64,000 nt of DNA from Symbiodinium natans (lineage: Eukaryota; Sar; Dinophyceae; Suessiales; Symbiodiniaceae), in NCBI GenBank assembly GCA_905221605.1, contig CAJNDS010002204.1, positions 466,501 to 530,500 of the forward strand, written 5' to 3'. The notes beneath the pieces were generated by a model that saw only the letters and a program-made list of their open reading frames with translations, had not been told where the DNA came from and did no database searches. Positions 44,302 through 55,399 of this stretch are shown here, piece after piece. The first letter of the stretch is position 1. Every line of letters begins with the position of its first letter. The position numbers and the translations under genes were made by a program.

Positions 44302-44553
44302 GTGAGTATGTCTTCCGAGTCATTCTGCCACGCGACCTGTGCCTGTCCAAGATTTGCTGACCTTTGTGCCAAGCCAAACAAGAGCCAGTTTGAGTCATTG
44401 AGGACTGGTCTCCTCATTGGCAGCCAGGGGGCCAACATCAAGCAGCTTCGCCGGGAGAGTGGTGCCAAGGCAGGTGAACCGAGAACTGAGAGAACTGAGA
44501 AGCACATTGAAATCATGATGCTTGGTACACTGGCGGTAGATGATGGGTTTTGA
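44302..44553 (+). CDS. KH-domain RNA-binding protein (first KH locus), partial
   Basis: Exon 44302-44338 reads EYVFRVILPRDL and joins by a 64-nt GT-AG intron (44339-44402; phase 2 plus 1 nt) to an exon starting at 44403. There TGLLIGSQGANIKQLRRESG gives the KH core: the GxxG loop is Gly-Ser-Gln-Gly, followed by NIKQLRRESGAK. A variable loop and the third strand (EKHIEIMMLGTLA) follow, ending at a GT donor at 44536 or a stop at 44553. KH domains bind single-stranded RNA or DNA. Further exons are expected on both sides. The gene directly downstream is unrelated (ubiquitin-like/ankyrin), so this locus may be a short or truncated gene. Confidence 0.65.
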   Translation: MSMSSESFCHATCACPRFADLCAKPNKSQFESLRTGLLIGSQGANIKQLRRESGAKAGEPRTERTEKHIEIMMLGTLAVDDGF

Positions 44554-44740
44554 GACTGCGCAGGTTTTTGCACGACTTGGCAGGTAAAGCCAGGATAAGC
44601 CAGATCGATTGAAGCACCAGAGTCCGATACGATAGATTTCCGTGCCCGCGGCTTTTTCCCACTGATGTGCTGGCCCATTTAGGGTAGTTGCTGGATGCCC
44701 ATCCGTGCTGGTGTTCTTTGGTCCCAGCTCTTGTGCCGTA

Positions 44741-46261
44741 ATGCAAGATGAGGACTCGGGTGTGGAGGTGGCAATCACGACAATCACGGGCCAGTCGTGT
44801 GTGGTGCGTTTGCAGGCGACAGCTACAGTCCAGGAGGCTAAGCATTCCATCGAAAGTGCACTGCCGGGATTTCCCGTCATTGAGCAACAGTTGCTACAAG
44901 GAACGGCCATCCTTCCAGATGATTCGCGACCATTCGTGGAGATAGCACAGCAGGGCCTGGAACTGCTTGTGCTCCGACAGCCGCGCATGAACCTCAAAAA
45001 GTTCATCTCTGAACATGGGTACACTGAGAGCGATGTCCCCGCATACCTTGATTATCTGCTTCGTGAAGCTAGCCGAAGAGAGGAGCCCAACGTGTGCCTT
45101 GAGATCATCTGTCATCCCAAGTTCAGTCGCTTCGAGCGCGAGGAGCATCGTAACAATGAAAAGGAGCGAGCAAGCATGCTGCTGAGTCTTCTCCACCAAC
45201 CCTTGTTTCCAGCATTCGAAAGTTTGGTACAGCATGAAGGCTTCGGACAGATACCAGGGATGCTGGACGAGGCTGCTGTTGCGCTGCATTCTGCCGCTTC
45301 TGCTGGCCTTGCCCAACACTGCCGATGTCTTCTCGAGAGTCCGCACTTCCAAGCCGCTGCAAGCAAGAAGCCTGGGACCTCCTCCACAGCCCTTCATCAC
45401 GCGGCAAACGCTGAAGTTCTTCGCGTTCTTCTAGATTCACCTACCCTGGCAACGGCTCTGAATGAGCAGGACCGTTTCGGGTGTACTGTTCTTCACTATG
45501 TGACAACCGAGGAGATGTGTCGCATGATATTAAGTCAGACTGTGCTTGCTTCTGAGTTTGTCAACAAAGTGGACTTCTCTGGCCAAACAGCCCTGCACTG
45601 TGCGAAAAACGCGGGAATCAGTGCAGCACTCCTGGAACACGGCGCGCTCTGCTCCTTGAGTGTGGCAGACAATTTGGGAAGAACACCCCTTCACACGCTC
45701 GCACGAAACGCCCCAGCTCTGGCCACGCTGCTGCGCTTCAGTGCTGCTGGAAGTGCTGGAAGTGGAGATGGTGCCGAAGATGGCGCTGAAGGTGCCGACT
45801 TCGACGTCAATGCCTTGGACAAGAGGGGCCGTACTGCCCTGCACTATGCCACGTCAGAGGAGGCCTGCGCACTGTTATTCCAAGCTGGCTTCGGGGCAAT
45901 AAATGCATTGGATGATGTTGGTATGTCTGCGCTTCACACTGCCAAGAACCTTGGAGTTGTCCGGGCAGTCGTGGAACACCCAAAGTTCTTGAAACTGAAC
46001 GCGATTTGCGATTTCGGTATAAGTCAGCATTCCGACTCTGCACTGTCTCGTGCCGCTAGCCTTGGTGATAGCCCCCTGGTGCTGGAGCTCCTCCGACACC
46101 CAGGCCACGACCTGCAATCCCTGCAAAAAGCAGCAGACTTTGCGCAGGGGTGCACGGAAACTGCATGCCAGGCACTACTAGCAGCACGAGACCTGCAACT
46201 CAAGCACGAGACAAAAGTGGAAGAGCAAATGGCCTCAAAAAGTCGATGCACTCTGCTATGA
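44741..46261 (+). CDS. Ubiquitin-like plus ankyrin-repeat protein with C-terminal CaaX box
   Basis: A single uninterrupted exon of 506 codons from ATG 44741; the frame is open further up, so an upstream exon is possible. Residues about 8-85 form a ubiquitin-like fold (VEVAITTITGQSCVV, then VQEAKHSIESALPGFPVIEQ and LLQGTAILPDDSRPF). About eight ankyrin repeats fill residues about 175-470, with cores such as STALHHAANAEVLRVLLDS, GQTALHCAKNAG, GRTPLHTLARNAP, GRTALHYATSEEACALL and MSALHTAKNLG. The C-terminus is basic (KSRCTLL) and ends in Cys-Thr-Leu-Leu. This fits a CaaX box whose final Leu predicts geranylgeranylation, giving membrane attachment. UBL-ankyrin fusions are frequent in dinoflagellates. 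The partner is unknown. Confidence 0.85.
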   Translation: MQDEDSGVEVAITTITGQSCVVRLQATATVQEAKHSIESALPGFPVIEQQLLQGTAILPDDSRPFVEIAQQGLELLVLRQPRMNLKKFISEHGYTESDVPAYLDYLLREASRREEPNVCLEIICHPKFSRFEREEHRNNEKERASMLLSLLHQPLFPAFESLVQHEGFGQIPGMLDEAAVALHSAASAGLAQHCRCLLESPHFQAAASKKPGTSSTALHHAANAEVLRVLLDSPTLATALNEQDRFGCTVLHYVTTEEMCRMILSQTVLASEFVNKVDFSGQTALHCAKNAGISAALLEHGALCSLSVADNLGRTPLHTLARNAPALATLLRFSAAGSAGSGDGAEDGAEGADFDVNALDKRGRTALHYATSEEACALLFQAGFGAINALDDVGMSALHTAKNLGVVRAVVEHPKFLKLNAICDFGISQHSDSALSRAASLGDSPLVLELLRHPGHDLQSLQKAADFAQGCTETACQALLAARDLQLKHETKVEEQMASKSRCTLL

Positions 46262-46838
46262 AGGCAGCCAGATGGATGTATCTGGTGAGCCCGCTGAGCG
46301 CTTCGTTTGGTGAGCCGACCCGACAGTCGCAAGGGGCTCATCTACCTTAACTTTTCAGTTGAACTGTTGAACAATGTTTTTGACAAGCAATTTAGCCTTG
46401 TCTTTGGTTGTTGTCGTCATTGATCATTGGTGATTCCCCTTTCTGGAAGACTCATTCAGCGTCATTCAGGATTTGATTGGTTGGGGCCGTGCGGTACCCT
46501 CTAGCCCTGTCGGGCGAAGATTCATGTAAGGGTCCAGAAAGCTCAATCGTTTGTACAGTCGAGAGCTGCATGGGGCGAGTGAAAACACGTGCAGCAGAGT
46601 GGCTGCATAGAGACTCTGTGATGGTATGGCTGTGTGATGGGCTGAATGAATGCCCGGAGCCGTTGGCACTGGAAGCTGAGCTGGCAGATCGTCATTCGGG
46701 ATGACACCATTGCTGGGCTCGCCTGTCTAGCTTTGACATTCACCTTTCGGATTCTTGTAGTTGTAGTCAAAGCATGTCTCAAAGCTTTCAGAGCTCAATT
46801 CCAGGCACCGCCTGGCAACCCTCAGCGGGGTCCCTGAG

Positions 46839-47150
46839 AGCATACTGGAGGCGTTGCTCAGCCCTCATATGAAGCATGTGCGGTTGGGTGTAGAGCTAGT
46901 GATGCATGACGAGCTAAGGCGTCGCATCACTGACACCATGCAGCAGGAGGCTGGCTCCGACGAGGCCCCGAGACAGTGGAAGAGCATTTCCAGAGCTCTG
47001 AGCTCTTATGGCTTTATGATCCTTTGTGCTATTTTTGCTTTGTTCACATCATCACTGCTGCATCCTCTCCTGGGCCCTGAAGTTCCAGCAGTACCTCCGG
47101 GTCATCAACTTCAGTGAAGCCACAGCTCACGAAGGCATCAGCAAGACAAC
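46839..47150 (+). CDS. Two unidentified exons
   Basis: Exon 46839-about 46976 follows a GAG acceptor and reads SILEALLSPHMKHVRLGVEL then MHDELRRRITDTMQQEAG. A second frame near 47074-47150 reads ALKFQQYLRVINFSEATAHE. Both have strong coding character and probably belong to one gene. The intron between them (about 100 nt) has no unambiguous borders. No family is recognised. Confidence 0.4.
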
Positions 47151-47779
47151 CCAAATTGTGCCGACAGTTTTTCGTCTTCAGTTTGGACTTGCCATTGCAC
47201 CGAGCTGTGGACTTGTGTTGCAGGATCGGGAGGCGGATGGAGCTACGATGGCCCAGGCTCCGAAGAGCGCTTGAGACTGGACAATTGACTTGCCGGCTGA
47301 GTTGTACTGTATCTTGAGTATCTTGAGCCGACGGTCCAGGCAAGGGCGGCTTTCGGCAGCCTCCTTTCCGATCGGAAGGGAAGGCGCCCAATGCTCTAAC
47401 CTGCTCAGAACTTTTGTTCCCTTGGCTTCGCGCAACATTGTGCCGTTTCAGTGGTGCCTGTTTCGGCAATGGGTCTCATGCTCAGTGTGGACAGCGTGCA
47501 GGCACCAGTTGGCCTCGATCTTCTAGGGGAGGAGACAGTCCTGTGCCAGTTGCAGCTTTGGTTTGTCTGAAATGTCTCGGATCTGTCACGTGTTGCCTTG
47601 GTGAGCTTGAAAGGACTTGGCCATGTTGCCACGCGGTGCTGCAGAGTCTGGCTCCTAAGGGTGAAGCGATCCTTGGCTTGTCTGGTGCGTGTGTGCGTGT
47701 GCGACACATGAAGGATGTCCTACTCCGTGTCCTGTGCGCTTCCAGCAATGGCCACAGCTGCTTACCTATGTTCGAAGGC

Positions 47780-48020
47780 TCTAAGAAAAGTGTGGCAGCA
47801 TACAGCAATCTCCTGTGCAAGGGTCAGCTGGTTCCGGCTTTGATTGGCAAGGCTGGTGAACTTGTGAGGCCCGCGTTGTCGCATGCATTCAGAATGTTTA
47901 CACAGCAGCTTCAATTTGTTCAGCTTGCCTGGTCGGTTTCTAGTCAGGAGCATCGAAGACAGGACGGGTGCCAAGATCGATATCTCCCGCGATCCCCTCC
48001 CTGGAAGAGATAACCTCAGG
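47780..48020 (+). CDS. KH-domain protein (second KH locus), split by a GC-AG intron
   Basis: The exon ending at 47868 reads CKGQLVPALIGKAGELV. A GC-AG intron (47869-47947, 79 nt) joins in phase 2 to RSIEDRTGAKIDISRDPLPG. The join gives a complete KH core with the GKAG loop and the TGAKIDI strand. The frame upstream is open to 47414 but loses coding character. The exon end near 48017 is uncertain. It may be part of a multi-KH gene including the exons at 46839-47150 or the KH locus at 44.3 kb. The intronless UBL-ankyrin gene between the two KH loci argues for separate genes. Confidence 0.65.
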
Positions 48021-48299
48021 ACTTCACACGGGAGTGGGTCGGCCGAGCATCGTGGCATTCCAAGTCCCCGAAATGTACAGGAAGATGGAGTGCATCGGAC
48101 CCCTGCTCAGCATCTACGCGGCGCATACACTGATGATGCAGCGGCTTCAGGCCAAGCGACAAACGGCATGGCTGGACGTGTCCATGTGTATCAAGCCTGT
48201 CATGCTTTCTTGGAGGAGGTGGAGCAGACGCCACCACCGGCTAGGAGCCTGACTGCAGAAGATGCCGTTGGTTCTGGCTGCTGACCGGGCTCCGTTCAG

Positions 48300-49460
48300 C
48301 CAGGAGACCTGACAGATCAGAGCCTCACCGAAGTTGGAGTGGGCATCGCCGCAGTGATGCTCGACATTACTGTGTGATGAATGACAAGAGCCTTTTGCTG
48401 TTCACCTTCTAGTTTGAGCCACATCGATCCGGCGCCGTGCGATGACACTTGCTGAGTAGGGTTGGCCAGCTTTCAATGCCTGAGGACGACAACGGCAGCA
48501 GTCGAACCGAGCGTCAGAAGGATGGTCCCGCTGCTTGTTGCGAGCCGCCACACCAGTCTTGACTTTCTGCAGCTGAGACCTTCCTTCTGATGCAAGGAGC
48601 TTGAGGCCATGGTTGCAGATTTGGAGAGGAAGTGCGCCAGCTGAAGAACCACAAAGCGTGCATGTTTTGTTGTGTTTCAAAGTGCCTTACAGAGCCTCTT
48701 GCCAAGCACTCAGGCTGTCTGAGGCCCAAGGAATGCCGTGAAAAAAACCCGTTGGAGCAAGCGTGCTGCTGAGGAGTCAGGGGTTGGTTCCTTGTCGTTG
48801 ATTTCACATTCCTTTCTTTCTGCCCTTCCTTTCTCACCTCCGAGATGATTCCCCGAGGCAGCAGCTGGTCTGGCCGACTGCGCGGTGAAAGGATGTGCAG
48901 TTGTTGCCGAGTTGTTGCCTGCTGTTCCGATCTGCTCCATGCCGTGCCCGCTGTGCTAGTTGTTTACTACTACATGGTGCGACAGTGCAATCTGCCACAG
49001 AGTCGAGACATGTCAAAATTTGCGGGTTGTAAGTTTGCATACCCGGCTGCTCTCGAGCTCATGAAATCCCATTAAAGCTGAGAGACAAGTTCCATCAAGT
49101 TTTGGTCTCCTTGTCGAGTGTGACGCTGTTTGCGTGCACTCGGCAAGGCCAGCAAGGCCTAATGATTCCTAATGGCAGAGGCTTGTAGCGTCCACTAGTG
49201 GTCCACTCAAACCATATCACCATACCCAGACTTAGAAAGTCATAGCAACACAATAAAACACAGACAGTGTGTCTGTCAGAGTGTGCATTTCTTAGCTGTA
49301 GCCGCTGTTGTCGCCCTGGGCGGCATGGAGTCAGACGACCAGGCCCCCGACCTACGAAGAGATTAGATTAGGAAAGTGTCGGCTCATAAATGGTGGGGCG
49401 AGGGAACTGCAAAGATCACGTGGATGTAGAAAGAGCTGACAGCATAAGCAATTAGGAACC
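48300..49460. other. No gene supported
   Basis: Short frames only. This would contain the 3' end of the KH gene and the 5' flank of the PG-rich gene. Confidence 0.45.
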
Positions 49461-49465
49461 ACGTC

Positions 49466-52400
49466 ATGGATCATCAGGCTCCACCAGGAGGGCCGGACGG
49501 GGCGGAGCAGCCGGAGCAGCCGCCGGAGCCACCGCAGCCACCGCAGGCGGAGCCACCGGGAGCAGAGCCACACGAGCCACCGGAACCCTCCGGTTCAGAT
49601 GGGAAGCCTTCGGCTCCAGAGCCTCCTGTGGACGCTCTCGCCACGGCGGAGCCCAACACGGAGCCCAACACGGAGCTCCCGGCGAGCCCTGAGACTGAGG
49701 GTCCCGCCCTGGAGGAGGGCACGCATCATAGCTGAATTTATGTATTAGCAAGTCTTGCAAGTGCGACTACACCGACTACGGAGCTGGGTATGATGAGGTT
49801 TGTTTCGATGACCTGACAGCCATGTGAATCATGTGAGCAGGGGTAGAAAGTGCACAAAGCCGGATTGCACACTCCCTTACATCTCCGCTTTCTATGCTAG
49901 CTCAGCACGCAGAAGCAACAGCAATCCCTCCACGTTTTGAGGCTCTTGGCCTCCAAGAGCCTTACAGGATGCCCCTAATTCAAGATTCCCCGCCTGCTTC
50001 CCAGGGCTTAAAGAGGGCCTCGAGTTTTAAGGCGCATGGTTTACACAAGGACCGCTACGTTTTAATGTGCATGGTTTACACAAGACCGCTACTTGCTTCA
50101 ATGTGAGAAGGAGACGAGAATGCAGCAATGCAGCATAACCCGCTTTTAAAACACTGAGGACGCTGCAGGGAGCCGAGGCCGCTCAGCCGGAGATGGAGGC
50201 GCAGCCCGTCGAGCCCGGCGGCGAGCCCGTCAGCGAGCCCGTCGGCGAGTTTGGGGCGCCTGGCAGCCTGGAGCCAGCAATGGCACCTCCAGCGCCGGGA
50301 GGAGCACCGGACGGTGAAGCCACAGCTGCAGCGGAAGCCCCAGCTCCAAAGACCGAGCCCGACATGAACGGCGAAGCAACCCACTCCACACCCGAGACTG
50401 GAACATCCGAAGCTGCCGCGAATCCATCGAATGGAGCTGATGACCCAGCCCAGGCAGCGGCCACCGATGCAGCAGCAGAAGCACAAGCAGCAGAAACACA
50501 AGAAGCAACAGCAGCGAAAGAAGCAACAGCAGAAGAAGTGCCGGTTGAAGCAGCGACGTCAGCTGATGCGGCGCCTGGCACAGTGGCTGAAGCAACGGCT
50601 GAAGTAGAAACATTCCCTTCTCAGACTCAGGCTCAAAGCGAAGAGCCACCTGCCACACCGAGTACGGAGCATGTTGCCAAGCCTGCCAAGGCTGAGCAAA
50701 AAGGTGAACAACCCAAGCCAGCTGCCCCCTCAAGAAGCACACCTTCCCAGAAACCCAGCTTGCAAAGATCTGGTAGTGCTCCCCCAGCTCGAGGCTACCA
50801 AGTTGCGCAGGCCTACAAGCACTCTATTGACCTGCCCCCTCGATGGAGCATCCGTCCTAAGACGAATTTTGGATCTCCGTTCAAATCCTCAAAGCAGGCG
50901 GATGAAGGCGGCATGGCGCCTGACATGAGCTCCAAGTACAACGAAATCAGACCTCGGGCACCAGCCTACAGCATGATTCCACGGAGCTCTGGCATCACCA
51001 AGACATCAGATCAGCCGGGGCCGGGTGAGTACGCACAGCCCAGCACGCTCTATGGCTCGCACCCGCAACTACCGGTACCTGGCCGGGTCTGCAAATCAAC
51101 GCAGCGCCGCACTGGACCTACGGATCAGTTGGGGGAGATGAAGAACAACCCGAGTCCACATGACTATGACATCGTGTGCTCAGGGCCAGACAAATCCCAC
51201 AAGTTTGGCCGTGTGGATCAGGCATCCGCGCCAAAGTTCACGATGCGCGCAAAGGTTGCTTTCGGATCCCAGTTCAAATCGTCAAAGCAGGCGGAAGAAG
51301 GTGGTATGGCAGGTGACATGAGCTCCAAGTACAACGAAATCAGACCTCGGGCACCAGCCTACAGCATGATTCCACGGAGCTCTGGCATCACCAAGACATC
51401 AGATCAGCCGGGGCCGGGCGAGTACGCACAGCCTAGCACGCTCTATGGCTCGCACCCGCAACTACCGGTACCTGGCCGGGTCTGCAAATCAACGCAGCGC
51501 CGCACTGGACCCACGGATCAGTTGGGGGAGATGAAGAACAACCCGAGTCCACATGACTATGACATCGTGTGCTCAGGGCCAGACAAATCCCACAAGTTTG
51601 GCCGTGTGGATCAGGCATCCGCGCCAAAGTTCACGATGCGCGCAAAGGTTGCTTTCGGATCCCAGTTCAAATCGTCAAAGCAGGCGGAAGAAGGTGGTAT
51701 GGCAGGTGACATGAGCTCCAAGTACAACGAAATCAGACCTCGGGCACCAGCCTATAGCATGATTCCACGGAGCTCTGGCATCACCAAGACATCAGATCAG
51801 CCGGGGCCGGGCGAGTACGCACAGCCTAGCACGCTCTATGGCTCGCACCCGCAACTACCGGTACCTGGCCGGGTCTGCAAATCAACGCAGCGCCGCACTG
51901 GACCCACGGATCAGTTGGGGGAGATGAAGAACAACCCGAGTCCACATGACTATGACATCGTGTGCTCAGGGCCAGACAAATCCCACAAGTTTGGCCGTGT
52001 GGATCAGGCATCCGCGCCAAAGTTCACGATGCGCGCAAAGGTTGCTTTCGGATCCCAGTTCAAATCGTCAAAGCAGGCGGAAGAAGGTGGTATGGCAGGT
52101 GACATGAGCTCCAAGTACAACGAAATCAGACCTCGGGCACCAGCCTACAGCATGATTCCACGGAGCTCTGGCATCACTAAGACATCAGATCAGCCGGGGC
52201 CCGGACAGTATTTGCTGCCGAGCACGTTGCTTCGTAGCATTAGTCATTTGGTTTTGGGCTTGGTGAGGGACATTATTGAAGAACTGCGACATCGTCCTAG
52301 CACTATATACTCGTAGCATGTAGTCTTTATCGTGACATGAGGCAAGGCTGCACCACACGCTTTTGTAAGGCTGTATGGGAGCCACCCGCAGTTGAAAGTG

Positions 52401-52502
52401 CCCGGCCGCGTGGCCAAGACTACATCAGCATCTCGGACCAAACGAAGCCGCTCCATAAACGTCACCGCGTATGCCAGCGTGTGCTTGCATCACTTTGTAT
52501 GA
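49466..52502 (+). CDS. Sperm-tail PG-rich repeat (SHIPPO/ODF3-like) axonemal protein
   Basis: Exon 1 (49466 to about 49700 or 49718) starts MDHQAPPGGPDGAEQPEQPP and is Pro/Glu-rich. It joins near 50169-50173 to a long exon (to 52225) that begins with an Ala/Glu/Pro-rich region to about 50750. The rest is a 131-residue unit repeated more than three times. Each unit has PAYSMIPRSSG, the hallmark PGPGEY, NPSPHDYDIV and APKFTMRAK. Proteins with these repeats coat or line flagellar microtubules. In the fourth unit PGPGQY is followed by a verified GT-AG intron (52226-52369, 144 nt; phase 2). Translation resumes exactly in register as LYGSHPQLKVPGRVAKTT and stops at 52502 unless another intron intervenes. 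The final exon has diverged, while the upstream copies are nearly identical. Confidence 0.85.
50949..52200 (+). repeat. 393-bp tandem repeat inside the PG-rich gene
   Basis: Units start at 50949, 51342, 51735 and (partial) 52128. Units two and three differ at one base (CCTACAGC versus CCTATAGC) in the stretches compared. Unit one differs from them at only a few positions (such as GGTGAG/GGCGAG and CCTACG/CCCACG). The period is 131 codons, so the reading frame is kept. Confidence 0.95.
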
Positions 52503-52509
52503 AGTCGCA

Positions 52510-53410
52510 GCATGGCATTTGTCTCTTACTTTCTCTTACTCCCAAGGACAGGTTTCCACCTCCCAAGGCCTGGAGCTTAGCTGCTCACAAACTTTTCCGC
52601 AACTGCATCTTGCGTGTCCCGATGCTGGCATGCTCGTACTGATAGAGTCGAGCACTAGCACGCAAAGGTTTTGTGTGTGTGTGTAACCTTGCTGAGATGT
52701 CTTTCAACATCGCAAGAAAAACTTAAACCCACACCAAGGAGGACAACACACCTCTCTGAGTGCGGAGTGCTACTGAGTGGCAGTCCTGATAGTTGCATTC
52801 TGCCTGCAGTGTAAATCAGGCGCATCGGCAGATACTCAATACCCAGCACTGATTCTGCACAGCAGGCAGCAGCAGCTGACATCTTTGCACGTTATTGCAA
52901 GGCAGCCTTCGACTATTGCGGAGGGCCTTGTGGCAAGAAGCTAATGAAACCGGATGCGCTGAGCTTCTCAGGCAGTTCTGAGTTTTTCCAGATGCGTCCC
53001 AGTCAGCAAAGACGAGCCCAGAAAACTGGCCGTCTTCGTTGATAATGTTGAGATGGTGGAGAAAGCACGGGTCGGCTGTGGATCTGTAGCCTGGGGGCCA
53101 CTGGAAGACCGTAAAGAGCACGCTGAAACTTCATGATCCCTGCCACTGCATGATTTAGCTCATTCAAGACAAGTCAGCAAAACAAGCATTTAACAATAAT
53201 CTGGCAGAATGCGCGCATGGTGCAGTTGCAGAACAGGGCTCGAGGCATCGCAAAGAAGTAGGTGCCTCAATCCCTTATGGCCTGAGACAAGGACTCGTCG
53301 CAGAGCACGTCGTCCTCGTGCTTGCAACTGCCGCGTTGAAAAGCCCTTCAAGTCTGCTTGCCAGGAACATAGATTCGGGGCCTCTCAGTCATGACTGGGC
53401 CGGAACCTTG
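52510..53410. other. No gene supported
   Basis: 3' flank of the PG-rich gene. Only short frames. Confidence 0.45.
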
Positions 53411-53416
53411 CCGTGA

Positions 53417-53967
53417 TTGTTGCAAATGCACACGGCAACGTGCCGTGCAGTCTTGCCTCGAGGTCAATCGGTGAGATGGCCAGTCGCTACCCTGGAAGAC
53501 CGTGCCGTCCACACCATCACGTCGCGTGGGGTTCCGTTGAATCCATGGGAGTTTCTCTTGGGGCCCAGGCAGGCTCCTGGAGATGCCCCGGGCTGCTGCC
53601 TCATTTCCAGAGGGGCATCAGATGCATACTTCGGAGATCATAGGAGAGCCCGTCTCATCCGGCCTAAGCTGCTTTCTTCCGGGCTCCTTAGTTCTAAGGC
53701 TGTGCTTTGCCAACGATGCGGTGTTCTTTCCATCCTGTCACTGTCTGCACTACTGCGACTGAGGGCACCAAGACGCCGGGATGGATGCACACGTCCTTCC
53801 AAGCAAAGGACGCATCGGTGCGCCATGCAGAAAGAAGTCTTGACACGTTTCTTTTCCTTGTCACTGTCGAGGTGCAGATGCCGCCTGTGATGCCCTTGCC
53901 ACCGCCGCCCTCGGCTGCTGCTGCCCAGCCGCTCGACTGCATCGCCTTGCCCAGCTTCGTTTACTGA
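53417..53967 (+). CDS. Doubtful plus-strand frames, Pro/Ala-rich end
   Basis: A frame from about 53417 reads ATLEDRAVHTITSRGVPLNP and GDAPGCCLISRGASDAYFGD. Farther on, in another frame, MPPVMPLPPPPSAAAAQPL ends at a stop at 53967. The second part resembles the Ala/Pro-rich exons downstream and may belong to that gene. No joins were established. Confidence 0.25.
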
Positions 53968-54259
53968 CGGCACGGACACATCCTAATATGAATGATTCAA
54001 AGTATGGCAGCGGCTCAAAACGTTAGGGGCTTGTAACGGGCGCTCACAGCGCGACAAATGGTTTGTAGCCAAAACTGGTTTTTGCGGCAAGCCTCTTGCG
54101 ACAAGGCTTGCGCGCCCAGAATGCCGCGCGACAAGGGCTTGCAGCAAAGCTGGCGCGACAAGGGTTGTAACAAGGTGGGGGCCGACACCCCGCTACAAAC
54201 CGGAGCTCTTTGCTTTTCCCAGCGGAGTGTCTGCTTTTGACTATGCGCCCCGTTTGCAC

Positions 54260-54276
54260 GCCCCCCCGCCCCCCCA
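54260..54276 (+). repeat. Poly-C tract before an acceptor
   Basis: C7 and C8 runs lie about 25 bp upstream of CTATGCTGCAG, consistent with an intron polypyrimidine tract. Confidence 0.7.
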
Positions 54277-54301
54277 ACTTATGAACTGATCTATGCTGCA
54301 G

Positions 54302-55395
54302 ATGGTTGCGTTGCACTGAATGCAACGGCTGTGGTTTTCCCTCGAAGCCGTGTGCCCACACTGTAAGCTGCAAGCCTCGCACCAAGGTGGGCCCAGCATG
54401 CTTACACGGCCAGCACACAGGCATGGGCGGCATGGGCAGCAAACGGAAGTCATTGAAGTCCTCGCTGCCACCGGAAGCCACTGTCAGGCGGCAGCGGCCA
54501 AGGCTGCAGCAGCCAAGGCCGCCGAGGTGGCAGCAGCGCAAGCAGCAGCTGCCCAGGCACCGTCGGGCAGGCTTTGTATTTAGGTAGGTTCTAGTAGATG
54601 TTCCAAGGGTGGCAGGAACCCATGCCATTTCTCGAGAACTTGCCATGACTTCAACATCTACATCAGAAGCAGTTTACGATCCCGACCACCATAGTTATTC
54701 GCTGTTTCGGGTGTGTCCATCTATGCAGTGGTATCTTGGTATGGGTCTTGTCCGTCCAGGCTGCCGCCACTCAGGCGCAAGTAGCACAGGTCAGTGCGCA
54801 GCAGGTCACGCGCTGAGAACAAAGCAACTCGAAGCCAGGGAGGTTCTCAGTGTTGTGACTTCAGCGTAGCCCGGAAGTCGAGGCTGCAGCAGCGCAAGTG
54901 GCGCAGTCCTTGGGTCGGCCGCCTCGGCTCCTGAACCTTTTGAAGCTGTAAAACACCTCCTTGTGCTCTCTGTCTCAGCACTTGTGCACTGCCGGCTTCA
55001 GGCTACAATGTGGCTCCTGTCGGCGTTCCCACAGCGGCCGCCTATGGGGACCGTTCTGGCCAAGGGAATCCCGTACGGTGAGAGCGATGGAGCATCCGGC
55101 CCCCTTGGCAGGATCTTCCGTCTGCGGCACCACCGTATGGTCTTAGCTCTCCCAACCCCATGCCGGCCTCACTGGCATCAATGCATCCGTTTGGCCGCCT
55201 TGTTTCAGCGGGTTGCAGCATTGCCGTTAGGCTGGATGCAGTTTGAACTGGCCAGGCTTTGGATTTTGCCGGCGGCCTTTGTGGCCTCTTGCCTCGAAGG
55301 ATCACAGATTCTGACGCTCATTTCCTGCATGGGTCTCAGCTTTTGAGTCATGCACTTTGTAGGAGCACGGCCTGGAGCAAAACCCAAGCCAGGGG
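54302..55395 (+). CDS. Ala/Pro-rich protein with a Cys-cluster exon, partial
   Basis: Exon 54302-54362 lies between a GCAG acceptor and a GTAAGC donor and reads WLRCTECNGCGFPSKPCAHT. Its four clustered Cys could bind zinc. Later exon-like frames are Ala-rich: QAAAAKAAAAKAAEVAAAQA near 54486-54567 and EVEAAAAQVAQS near 54870-54905. Still later ones are Pro/Ser/Gly-rich: SGYNVAPVGVPTAAAYGDRS near 55000 and PPYGLSSPNPMPASLASMHP near 55128. The low-complexity pattern resembles RNA-binding or transcription-related proteins. The joins between these pieces are unresolved, so a single gene is inferred from common strand and composition. Confidence 0.4.
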
Positions 55396-55399
55396 AGGT

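Noticed and set aside
50230-50742. Minus-strand frames of 132-170 codons opposite the PG-rich gene
   Set aside because: Leu/Ser/Ala-rich mirror of the Ala/Glu/Pro-rich sense exon; the sense strand is secured by the repeat motifs and the intron.
54044-54646. Minus-strand frame of 200 codons
   Set aside because: Antisense to the Cys-cluster and Ala-rich exons, Cys/Arg-rich without pattern and lacking splice support.
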